Assembly: GCF_010586825.1 (NCBI RefSeq)
Contig: NZ_JAAAGB010000007.1
Location: forward strand, 186,001-250,000
Reading direction: 5' to 3'
DNA length: 64,000 nt
DNA from: Draconibacterium mangrovi
Lineage (GTDB): Bacteria > Bacteroidota > Bacteroidia > Bacteroidales > Prolixibacteraceae
Shown: one piece after another, positions 44,940-52,681 of the stretch
Position numbering within the stretch: the stretch's first letter is position 1
Layout: each line of letters starts with the position of its first letter
The notes under the pieces: generated by a model
Databases searched by the model: none
Seen by the model: only the letters and a program-made list of their open reading frames with translations
What the model was told of the DNA's origin: nothing
Position numbers and translations under genes: made by a program

Positions 44940-45467
44940 AACGAATTAAAAATCGAATGTTGTCAGAGAAAATTTTTACATTAATTGTGATACCGGATTT
45001 AATGGTGTTTTTATTCGATCTTTAATTTCAAGGTTTAATAAAAAATAAGGGTATCTTAATTACTTCGTTACTACTGCATCGTAAAAGTAAGTTGATACCT
45101 CAACCGAAACAATAAGCATTTTAAGCAAACAGAACAGACCTAGGGGTACTACTAGTTAAAAGATCAATAAATTAAGTAGCACCAAAGCAGACGTCGCACA
45201 TTTATTCAAATAAAAGAGACAGCGCAAACACACAGCAATTCTACATACTGACATACAGCATCTTACGCTGTGCGCATTTTCTTGAACGAGAAAATTAAGC
45301 ATTATCTACACCTTTGATAAAACTTCCTATTTCACGTATTTTATTTTGGCTGAAACTGAAATAATTTTGAGATAACAACTGAAAGAAAATAACTGTTATT
45401 CCTGTCAAACATGAAACACAACATACTCTTTTTTAATCCACATTATTAACAACTAAAATTTTAAATT
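44940..45467. other. Long leader region of the curlin gene
   Basis: About 530 bases without an ORF. It contains small inverted repeats (ACAGC/GCTGT at 45255-45271; TTTTC/GAAAA near 45276-45294), a CACGTAT near 45343 and ATGAAACACA at 45411-45420, which resembles one half of the motif upstream of the curli operon but in the opposite orientation relative to its gene. It probably holds the curlin promoter and regulatory sites. Confidence 0.45.
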
Positions 45468-47258
45468 ATGAAAAAATTAGGATTTTTATTTGTCTTTATG
45501 GCCCTTGTTGCATTAACATTTGCACAACAGGCTGTTGTTGATCAAACCAACGAAAGCGGTACTTCAGTACAGGCGGCCGTTACACAAACGGGAACAAACA
45601 TAGCTACGGTTACACAAAGCAGTGTTTTAAACGTTAACAATGTTAACACCATAAGTGCAACGGTTAATCAAACAAATACTCCGGGAGGAGTGGCAAACAG
45701 CGTTACTATTAACCAAACTATTACGGATGACGATGACACCGATGGAAGTATTTTAACGGCTGATGCTACTCAGGAAGGAGAAAACAACAGTATTAGACAA
45801 ACACAGGAAAACAACGGAGATGATCTGCTTAACAGATTTGTATCACGGGTTTTTACAGCTTCGCAATTCGGTAATTCAAATACTATTGAGCAATCATCTA
45901 CTGATGGTGACCAGGGATCGGTTGAGTTTACTGCAACTCAAGTAGGAAATGAGAATGTTGCAACACAGTCAACTTTATTGGCAGGTGGTTCTTCATACGA
46001 CGGAGACCAAACACCATTTGCTACTGGAGTAATTTTTCAGGAAGGAAATTTAAACCAGGCAACACAGCTAATGCAAAGTCTTGATGCCGGTGGCGACATT
46101 TACCAGAATGGTACTTCAAATATTGCCACCCAGTTTTTTGGCAATTTGAGCAAAGAAAACTATGCTGATATTGATCAATCCGGGGAAGCAAATGAAGCAC
46201 ACCAGACTTTTTCATCAGGCAATAGCACTGCAATATCTACTTTAACTGCTTTTCAAAACGGTCAAGGCAACCAGTCAGAACAGACTGTAACAGTTGGAAA
46301 CGACAATACAGGATATGTTGAACAGACAGGTAATTATGGCGATGCTTTTCAAACCTTTACAGGAGATGACAACAACGCTTCAGTAAATCAGTCTGGATAT
46401 ATGAATGTTGCTATCCAAGATCTGACAGGAGATATGAATAATGCCACAATTGAACAAGTAAGTGGTTCGGAGAATTTGGCAACACAAATTATGGAAGGTT
46501 ACAATGACAATGCATCAATCTATCAAACAGGAAGTTATTCAAGTGTAGCCTCTCAAATCTTTACTTCAACAAGTGGAGACAATACCGCCACTATATTACA
46601 AAACGGCTTGGGAGGAAATACACCTCCAAATACCGCCACACAATATGTTGAAGGTACATCAAACAATCTTTCCATCACACAAACAGGAGGAGGTTGGTTT
46701 AGCGATGCAACACAAAATGTTTTGGGTGCAGAAAGTGCGAACAACGCATTAACTATTAATCAAGATTGGGGAGACGACAACAATGCGTTACAAACGGTAA
46801 CCGGAAGCTCAAACACTATTTATGGCGAACAACATGGAGTTTGGTATGGCAATGGAGAAAACCTGACTCAAACCATTACAGGTGATTTAAACGATATTAG
46901 CGTAATTCAATATGCCGATAATGACTTTGCAACCCAAACTGTAACCGGCGACGGCAATACCCTAAAAACAGTACAAAATGGTGAAAACGCCAGTGCTGTA
47001 ATGCTTGTAATTGGCGACAACAACATTGCTTCGCTTGAGCAAAACGGATCTGTAGCTTCGGCCGACATTTACCAGGAAGGTGAATTAAATGTTGTACAAG
47101 GTTTGTCAGGCGCCGAATTTGCTATTGGTAACGGCACTCTGGACATCGATCAGTTTGGAGCAAGCAATATTGCCAATATTGGACAAACTGCATTTGGCGC
47201 AAGCGCTACCGTCAACCAGTCGGGAGTAGGAAACGTTGCAACAGTCAATCAATACTAA
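45468..47258 (+). CDS. Curlin-repeat amyloid subunit (CsgA-like), very large
   Basis: A 596-residue exported protein with a signal peptide (LFVFMALVALTFAQQ). The rest is a long run of roughly 22-24-residue curlin-type strand-loop-strand repeats, with Gln/Asn ladders such as QTGTNIATVTQ, QFGNSNTIEQ, QEGNLNQATQ, QNGTSNIATQ and QSGVGNVATVNQY at the very end. Such repeats stack into amyloid beta-solenoids and form extracellular curli fibres. E. coli CsgA has five repeats and 151 residues; this has some 20 or more. It should be exported by the CsgG channel encoded 3 kb away. A terminator follows. Likely the major fibre subunit, with the 51568 gene as nucleator (inference). Confidence 0.88.
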   Translation: MKKLGFLFVFMALVALTFAQQAVVDQTNESGTSVQAAVTQTGTNIATVTQSSVLNVNNVNTISATVNQTNTPGGVANSVTINQTITDDDDTDGSILTADATQEGENNSIRQTQENNGDDLLNRFVSRVFTASQFGNSNTIEQSSTDGDQGSVEFTATQVGNENVATQSTLLAGGSSYDGDQTPFATGVIFQEGNLNQATQLMQSLDAGGDIYQNGTSNIATQFFGNLSKENYADIDQSGEANEAHQTFSSGNSTAISTLTAFQNGQGNQSEQTVTVGNDNTGYVEQTGNYGDAFQTFTGDDNNASVNQSGYMNVAIQDLTGDMNNATIEQVSGSENLATQIMEGYNDNASIYQTGSYSSVASQIFTSTSGDNTATILQNGLGGNTPPNTATQYVEGTSNNLSITQTGGGWFSDATQNVLGAESANNALTINQDWGDDNNALQTVTGSSNTIYGEQHGVWYGNGENLTQTITGDLNDISVIQYADNDFATQTVTGDGNTLKTVQNGENASAVMLVIGDNNIASLEQNGSVASADIYQEGELNVVQGLSGAEFAIGNGTLDIDQFGASNIANIGQTAFGASATVNQSGVGNVATVNQY

Positions 47259-47293
47259 TACTAACTTGACAGGGAGGACTATTTTTTAAAACA

Positions 47294-47326
47294 AAAAGAG
47301 GCAGCTTATTAGTTGCCTCTTTTTCA
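47294..47326. terminator. Bidirectional terminator between curlin gene and regulator
   Basis: AAAAGAGGCA (47294-47303) pairs with TGCCTCTTTT (47314-47323), with T-runs in both directions. It serves the curlin gene and the convergent REC-PAS-LuxR gene. Confidence 0.85.
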
Positions 47327-47370
47327 TTAGAAAATGTTTTGTAATCCGGAATACCAGAAAATATTTACAA

Positions 47371-48369
47371 TTAAACGTTCAGCATGTGGTTCCTTCCGAA
47401 CATAAATACTGCTTCCATGATATTGCCACAATCTGTTTTCTGAATAATATTAGAACGATGTTTTTCTACTGTTCGTTCAGATATTCCCAATCGTTCAGCA
47501 ATTTGCTTAATGGGCACTCCCGTTGCAGAGAGTTGCAGAACCTGTCGCTCGCGAGCTGTTATAACATTCGGATCAAGGTATTTAACGCTATTCATATTAT
47601 TGAGGTAATTCACCTCTGCTACTTCTTCTTTATCTTTTAATGGAATAACGACACCTATGATTTTTGATGAAGACCCTCGTTTTTTTACAAACGAAAAATA
47701 TAAGTTGAAGTACTCCTTATCCCTTCCATGGATTTTAATTCTGTTTAAGCGGCAATCTTTAGTCAATCCATTCATAAATCGCGATAGTTTCAATTCATCT
47801 TCATAGCCGGTATTAAGGGCAAAAACCTCGCTCAACAAATAACTGCCGTTTCTTTTTGGTGTAAAGTTTGCCAGTTTATCAAACGTTTCGTTGGTTTGAG
47901 TGATAAGTCTGTCATCGGCAACAAAAACACCATAAGGAATCATCCTGCAAATTGAATCGAATTTAATTGCACCATAAGCTTTTCGCTCCATATTCTTAAT
48001 CAATTGTTTTTGAACAATATTCAGAATACGTTCCTGATCGAATGGTGGAAAAATAAAGCTATCTATGCCTAATTCAACCGCAACAAAAAACTCATTTTTG
48101 CGAAATTGGTTAAAGATAATAATAAATGGAATTTCGTTTTTTAATATTTCGTTATCCAGAATATTATAAACCTGGAAACCATTTAACTCATTTATGTCGT
48201 AAAAGCAGATAATTAAATCAGGGAGCTCTTTCATTAGCTTTTGAATAGCTATCTCGATATTACTTACAAAAGTTACGTGATAATTCTCTTTCGCCAATAC
48301 ATCAATAAACATTTTGCTTGATACTTCCGATTCTCCAATCAGAAGCAGGTTACTTTGGGTAGTTTTCAT
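47371..48369 (-). CDS. CsgD-like regulator: pseudo-receiver, PAS-like and LuxR HTH domains
   Basis: This 332-residue cytoplasmic regulator has a receiver-like domain (about 6-125), a PAS-like sensor (about 135-255; MIPYGVFVADDRLI) and a LuxR HTH (about 268-330; ITARERQVLQLSATGVPIKQ, SERTVEKHRSNI). The phosphoacceptor position is Phe56 (LIICFYDIN) and the conserved Lys is Pro108 (FIFPPFD), so the receiver cannot be phosphorylated normally. The PAS-like domain may bind a small ligand. The homologue at 52682 has the same architecture, and both flank the curli genes, so control of curli is likely, as with CsgD (inference). Its promoter carries the ATGAAACAGA/TACGTAAT motif. Confidence 0.87.
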   Translation of the reverse strand: MKTTQSNLLLIGESEVSSKMFIDVLAKENYHVTFVSNIEIAIQKLMKELPDLIICFYDINELNGFQVYNILDNEILKNEIPFIIIFNQFRKNEFFVAVELGIDSFIFPPFDQERILNIVQKQLIKNMERKAYGAIKFDSICRMIPYGVFVADDRLITQTNETFDKLANFTPKRNGSYLLSEVFALNTGYEDELKLSRFMNGLTKDCRLNRIKIHGRDKEYFNLYFSFVKKRGSSSKIIGVVIPLKDKEEVAEVNYLNNMNSVKYLDPNVITARERQVLQLSATGVPIKQIAERLGISERTVEKHRSNIIQKTDCGNIMEAVFMFGRNHMLNV

Positions 48370-48409
48370 TTTTAAATCCTTATTTTTTATCTGACATCAA
48401 ATTACTAAA

Positions 48410-48435
48410 ATGAAACAGATTATCATATACGTAAT
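48410..48435 (-). promoter_or_regulatory. Two-part motif shared with curli promoters (copy 2)
   Basis: ATGAAACAGA (48410-48419) and TACGTAAT (48428-48435), with first bases 18 apart. It lies 41 bases upstream of the regulator start at 48369. The preceding AAATTACTAAA (48399-48409) also matches the copy at 52262 (AAATTACCATA). Confidence 0.55.
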
Positions 48436-48560
48436 TTCTCTACATTTAACTCATTAGCAACAAGTAGAGCAATACACCACTTTAAAATCATCAACATAAA
48501 TAATAAACATAGGGCATTAACAAAGCCTCTACTTTCGTCCAATTCAAAATTCCCTCAAAA

Positions 48561-49205
48561 CTAATTATCCCTCTGTGTTCTAAAACTCCAGGTTGGACTA
48601 TTGGCCACTTTACTGCCTTCGTATTTAGCCACAACATACCAGTAATAGGTTGTATTATTCTCCAGGCCTGAAATAATCACTTCCTGATACGAAAGGTTTT
48701 CACCTGCCGAATTTTGCGTTGTTGAATTCGCCCTAAAATAATATACATCATATTCTAAGCTCTTGCCGTTATCTTCCTGATCGACCTGCCATTGCATTGT
48801 TAAGGAGGTGTTTTGATCAACAGCGCCATTTCCCGGCACTGGGTCGTAAAAGGTTACCCATCCAATATCATCATCATCTTTCAAAAGAAAAAAGGTAAGG
48901 GTTGTTGTTTCATTTTCATATACTGCCACGCTTACTGTATTACTCAAATAATCCTTCTTCCGGGCAGTAACAGCAAGCTCTCCTTCTGTTACTTTATTAA
49001 ATTCAAATACGCCATCGGTATTTGTAATTGTAGATGTACTTGCCGGATTAGTGGCAATCTGAACTCCGTCTAACGGGCCGTATGTTTCTCCATCGAGGAT
49101 CTGTCCCCGGATTGAGCCGAACTTATCGATATCGAGTTTTTCTTCTTCGCATGCTAACAAAAGCATTGCTATAAAAAGAATTAGTAAACAATTTATTTTG
49201 CTCAT
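48561..49205 (-). CDS. Curli-operon lipoprotein with CarboxypepD-reg and FN3-like domains
   Basis: A 214-residue protein with a lipoprotein signal (LLILFIAMLLLAC, Cys19). Residues 30-105 form a carboxypeptidase regulatory-like beta sandwich (IRGQILDGETYGPLDGVQIA, TDGVFEFNKVTEG). Residues 115-210 form a fibronectin type III-like domain (YDPVPGNGAVDQNTSLTMQW, LENNTTYYWYVVAKYEG, SPTWSFRTQ). It is the last gene of the curli operon, 11 bases after csgG. It could anchor or chaperone curlin at the outer membrane, or act like the Ig-fold curli inhibitors CsgC/CsgH; this is speculative. Known CsgC is not an FN3 lipoprotein. Confidence 0.83.
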   Translation of the reverse strand: MSKINCLLILFIAMLLLACEEEKLDIDKFGSIRGQILDGETYGPLDGVQIATNPASTSTITNTDGVFEFNKVTEGELAVTARKKDYLSNTVSVAVYENETTTLTFFLLKDDDDIGWVTFYDPVPGNGAVDQNTSLTMQWQVDQEDNGKSLEYDVYYFRANSTTQNSAGENLSYQEVIISGLENNTTYYWYVVAKYEGSKVANSPTWSFRTQRDN

Positions 49206-49216
49206 TTATTTCGTTT

Positions 49217-50614
49217 TTAATTTTTACCCAAATAATATTTCAATCCCAGTTTAAATCCCCAAATATGGTCGTTAAACTGTCCGTTTTTGTCACCGTCGTA
49301 CTTATCAGAGAATAACTGGTTTACATATACTTTTCCAATTACTGCTAACCGGTTACCTAATAAATACTCAAACCCCGCCCGATAAGAAATATAGGGTATC
49401 AACCTATTGTCCGATAAGCCAACATTTGATTCAAAGTCATAATACGCGCCTCCCCCAAAACCGAACAGAGGCGAGAATTTACCTTTCGGATTTAGCAAAT
49501 ACATAAAACTCATATCGGCATAATATTCTTCTGATGCCATTAGTTCATCGATATGTATGCGCTGATAGCCGACATCGATTTCAAGGGAAAAATTTTTGTG
49601 TAAGGCATATCCCAATTCCAACGTAGCTCCAGGCCGAATGTAACTGATAGAATAATCGCCTGCATAAAATTGACCGGTCCCAAGAATGGATGTAAACATT
49701 TTTCCTCTCAAATGCTGCTCAAATGGTCTGCCCATATGATCAACATCTACCCTGTCCTCTCTTTCCGCCATATAATTTTGTATTTGTTCGTCTTTAATTT
49801 CCTCCTGATTTTCAAGACTCCACAAATTATCCAAAACACCTTCGATTATAAGGCCATGAACAGCTTTTTCAATGGCTTCAGTAACTGCCAGTTCGGTTGG
49901 TTCATTATAGGTGTAACCGGTTTCGGCCTCAAGCAGTCGTTTGTATTTTACGTACCGGAAAACCCCCATCGATACTTCCTGTGAAAGAATGGATTTTGTT
50001 GTGTAGATCGTTTTTAGAATCTTTCCATTACTGGTAGAAACAGCACGTAAATAGATGCTCACCCGATCTTCTCTGTATTGTGCCGAGGCGTCGGTTCCAA
50101 AATAGCGAACTCCTGCACCTCCGGTGTAAATATTTGTTTCGTATGAAACGATTCCGCCTTCGAGCAAAACACCAGCAAATAAAAGCGGAGGTAACATTAC
50201 TTCATTATTTCCTTCGTATTGCTCGCGGCTCGACCGAATTATCTTTCGTTCATTCAGCAAATTACTAATATTCTCTCTTTCAATGGGCACAAACCAACCC
50301 GATTCTTCCAGTGCGCGCACAAGAATGTTGGTAGCTCCCTGGGTAACTGCCGTCGACCAGTTGGCGCCAACATCCGATGCTTTATACTGGCCCGTCTGAT
50401 CTCTGAATTTATATACAGCAACCACGATGGGTTCTTTGGGCTGAGGCAGATCCAGCAAATCCTTTTTCACCGGAGTTTCCGGGCCTAGCTGTGCTTCCCG
50501 CTCTTTGCCCAATGGTTGATAAAAATAGGGACTGCACCCGGCAGTAACAGATACAATAATGCAGAATAACAGTACCCTGCAAATCAGTCTTTGAAGTTTT
50601 AACATTATAATCAT
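49217..50614 (-). CDS. csgG: Curli secretion channel CsgG with C-terminal beta-barrel-like extension
   Basis: The outer-membrane lipoprotein channel that exports curlins. A lipobox (VSVTAGC) follows a hydrophobic signal. The CsgG domain covers about residues 28-270 (VVAVYKFRDQTGQYK, ATNILVRALEESGWFVPIERE, FAGVLLEGGIVSYETN, IYLRAVSTSNGKILKTIYT). The protein then continues for about 190 residues, rich in alternating strands (LRGKMFTSILGTGQFYAGDY, ATLELGYALHKNFSLEIDVG, ending FKLGLKYYLGKN) that look like an eight-stranded barrel; E. coli CsgG has 277 residues and lacks it. I place the start at the ATG at 50614 (or 50605), after the csgF stop; the frame is open to a TTG at 50671 inside csgF. Confidence 0.93.
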   Translation of the reverse strand: MIIMLKLQRLICRVLLFCIIVSVTAGCSPYFYQPLGKEREAQLGPETPVKKDLLDLPQPKEPIVVAVYKFRDQTGQYKASDVGANWSTAVTQGATNILVRALEESGWFVPIERENISNLLNERKIIRSSREQYEGNNEVMLPPLLFAGVLLEGGIVSYETNIYTGGAGVRYFGTDASAQYREDRVSIYLRAVSTSNGKILKTIYTTKSILSQEVSMGVFRYVKYKRLLEAETGYTYNEPTELAVTEAIEKAVHGLIIEGVLDNLWSLENQEEIKDEQIQNYMAEREDRVDVDHMGRPFEQHLRGKMFTSILGTGQFYAGDYSISYIRPGATLELGYALHKNFSLEIDVGYQRIHIDELMASEEYYADMSFMYLLNPKGKFSPLFGFGGGAYYDFESNVGLSDNRLIPYISYRAGFEYLLGNRLAVIGKVYVNQLFSDKYDGDKNGQFNDHIWGFKLGLKYYLGKN

Positions 50615-50621
50615 ATCTGTT

Positions 50622-51053
50622 TTAGAAATAAGGTACTTCAACCGATGTCGTTGCCCCGGTTGAGTTATCAACGATTGATATGTTTAATCCGGTACCGCCG
50701 TTTCCGATTTCAATTTGATAATCACCGAGAACATATGTTCCTTCATCTAATGCATCTTCGCCAAACTGACGACTCACAATCTGTCTCGAAAGTTGACTAA
50801 GAATTTGCCGGTTAAGACTTTCTGTAAAATTATCTACCGGATTAGAATTATAATAGCTACTGTATGAACTGCTTTCATCGTCCGGAGCCTCATAAGTATC
50901 TTGCGCCTGGGCTGAACTTAACAGCCAACTGTAATTGTACGGACTTCCGCCAAAAGCAGGATTTTTAGGAGAATAAACAAAATCCTGGGCAAAAGAATAT
51001 GAAGTGCCCATTGCAAAGACTCCTAACAGAATTAGTATTTTTTTTTTCATCAT
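50622..51053 (-). CDS. csgF: Curli assembly protein CsgF
   Basis: A 143-residue exported protein. After the signal peptide (ILLGVFAMGTSYSFAQ) the mature end begins DFVYSPKNPAFGGSPYN, the CsgF signature that inserts into the CsgG pore and anchors the nucleator at the surface. An Asp/Ser/Tyr linker is followed by helix (FTESLNRQILSQLSRQIVSR) and the C-terminal beta part (YQIEIGNGGTGLNISIVDNS). It lies between csgE and csgG in a tight operon. Confidence 0.95.
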   Translation of the reverse strand: MMKKKILILLGVFAMGTSYSFAQDFVYSPKNPAFGGSPYNYSWLLSSAQAQDTYEAPDDESSSYSSYYNSNPVDNFTESLNRQILSQLSRQIVSRQFGEDALDEGTYVLGDYQIEIGNGGTGLNISIVDNSTGATTSVEVPYF

Positions 51054-51065
51054 GTATGGTTTTGT

Positions 51066-51566
51066 TTAAAAGATGCCCGAACCTGCGCGGTCGTCACCCT
51101 CCAATTGTTTTAATATTGCTTCATAATTTTGCAGATAAACCTGGGTTCGAGCAACGGCCTCCTGAGCGAGGGTTTCAACAATATCCCCCCGGGGTTGCAA
51201 GAAGGATTGAAAAACAAGTGTTTCGTTAATACTAACCTGAATTTGGGTTGTAGATAGACGATAAGGTTTTTCGGCAACAAAAATTGAATAGTTTTTCGCA
51301 TTGGAAGGAGCTTCCCAATCGCGATAAAACAAGTCGTAAAATTCTCGTCCGCTCTTTGTTTTGGTTTCATCAAATATTAACCCATCAATCTCTAAATCGG
51401 CATCCCGACTTACCTTTTGGGCTTTTTCTTCCGTAATCTCCTTTATTAATTGTTTCAAATCATCAGGAGCTTCTTTTATTTGCTTTGAAGCTTTTATTGT
51501 ATCGGTTTGAGCGTTGCAAAAGCCAATACAAATAAACATCAGGAGTATCGAAAAAAATGATTTCAT
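51066..51566 (-). CDS. csgE: Curli assembly protein CsgE
   Basis: This 166-residue periplasmic protein has a signal peptide (FFSILLMFICIGFCNAQ). The CsgE core is about 55-150: LEIDGLIFDETKTKSGREFY, NYSIFVAEKPYRL, IQVSINETLVFQSFLQPRGD. CsgE caps the CsgG channel and guides curlins into it. An extra N-terminal helix (IKEAPDDLKQLIKEITEEK) precedes the core. It starts one base after the curlin-like gene and 12 bases before csgF. Confidence 0.95.
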   Translation of the reverse strand: MKSFFSILLMFICIGFCNAQTDTIKASKQIKEAPDDLKQLIKEITEEKAQKVSRDADLEIDGLIFDETKTKSGREFYDLFYRDWEAPSNAKNYSIFVAEKPYRLSTTQIQVSINETLVFQSFLQPRGDIVETLAQEAVARTQVYLQNYEAILKQLEGDDRAGSGIF

Positions 51567-51567
51567 A

Positions 51568-52218
51568 TTATTGTGCGGGGAAATAAAAATCGCTGTGTTT
51601 GAGTATTAAACTCATTCCGCCCGTTTGGGTAACTTTTATACCAGGTATAATCGCATGATCAAGAATTAACTCAAGGCTATTATCCGTTCCTATTTGAGTT
51701 GCATCAACAGTTTTGGGTAAATCCTCAGTCCAGGTGTTACCATTCCCCAACAAGGCAATTTCCATAGTATTGTCGTCTCCAATTTGGGTAAGTAAATTGG
51801 ATTTTGGAAATATCCCATTGTTATCGATATAGGAATTAATGGTATTCCTGCTGCCTTTCTGATATACTTCTGTGGCTGTAAGCGCTCCGACAGACCATGT
51901 ATTTGCCTGGTTGTTTGCTCCATCCTGAACAAGAACTGTTGAATGTCCGGATCCTTGCTGAATTATTCCAGCCTGATTTTCAGTTTGAAGTTGAAGAGAA
52001 TATATGGTATTGTTTAGCAAACCACTTTGCTCCTGATTTACAACTATTGTATTGACATCACCCACCTGACCAATAATACTATAATTACTCAACAGTAGTT
52101 CATTATCGATAATTCCAACCTGCATAAGTTCCAGTAAATGCTCCATCAGGTTATCCTGTGCCTGCACATTTGCAAAACAACTCGCGAATAGAATTAAATA
52201 GATTATTTTCCTCAGCAT
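51568..52218 (-). CDS. Curlin-like nucleator (CsgB-like)
   Basis: This 216-residue exported protein (signal peptide IIYLILFASCFANVQAQ) has several curlin-type repeats with Gln/Asn ladders (YSIIGQVGDVNTIVVNQEQ, ENQAGIIQQGSGHSTVLVQ, NLLTQIGDDNTMEI, TQIGTDNSLEL). It is the first gene of the csgE-csgF-csgG-lipoprotein operon, one base from csgE, where a minor nucleating curlin would fit. The C terminus (KHSDFYFPAQ) ends without a basic tail such as CsgB repeat 5. Fewer and less regular repeats than the 596-residue protein support the nucleator role, but this is inferred. The ATGAAACAGA motif lies 55 bases upstream. Confidence 0.85.
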   Translation of the reverse strand: MLRKIIYLILFASCFANVQAQDNLMEHLLELMQVGIIDNELLLSNYSIIGQVGDVNTIVVNQEQSGLLNNTIYSLQLQTENQAGIIQQGSGHSTVLVQDGANNQANTWSVGALTATEVYQKGSRNTINSYIDNNGIFPKSNLLTQIGDDNTMEIALLGNGNTWTEDLPKTVDATQIGTDNSLELILDHAIIPGIKVTQTGGMSLILKHSDFYFPAQ

Positions 52219-52272
52219 AACTCTTTTTATTTGTGGGTAAAAGCTTAAAGCACTTCATCTAAAATTACCATA

Positions 52273-52309
52273 ATGAAACAGATCGGTCAATAGTTAGCGT
52301 ATACGTGTT
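52273..52309 (-). promoter_or_regulatory. Two-part motif at the curli operon promoter (copy 3)
   Basis: ATGAAACAGA (52273-52282) and TACGTGTT (52302-52309), with first bases 29 apart as in copy 1. It lies 55 bases upstream of the first curli operon gene. AAATTACCATA precedes it, as in copy 2. Further ACG-rich elements (ATACGTGATTACC near 52636 and ATTACGCAT near 52670) occur in the same 460-base gap. Confidence 0.55.
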
Positions 52310-52681
52310 TTCTGCATCTTCTATTTTTTTATGCTCTGGGGCAATACTCCTCATGGTCCTTACATTAAAATGTAACGAACAAACAAATTAGACAACTTAA
52401 AATGTTGACCAACGAACAGAAGTGTATACCTCTAATTTTGACAGACCATACGACTAATAATATTTTGCCTACTTTCGATTTAACGGAGGACGATTTTCAA
52501 TAATTCTACCTGTGTATAAAATCAACAAATTACCTTTTCGTTATCCGGCACTTGTTAAAAATTAAACTTTTGCCAAGGGATGCTACTCATTTAATCACAG
52601 TTCAAAAATACCCGATGATACAATTTTGCGCAATACGTGATTACCGCCCTTTAATAGTTCGGATACGCAATATTACGCATC

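Noticed and set aside
45411-45420. Fourth copy of the curli promoter motif upstream of the curlin gene
   Set aside because: ATGAAACACA differs at one key base, is in the opposite orientation to the gene and lacks the TACGTAAT partner.
50605-50671. TTG start of csgG inside csgF
   Set aside because: It would place 19 non-hydrophobic residues before the lipoprotein signal; the ATGs at 50614 and 50605 fit the lipobox distance.
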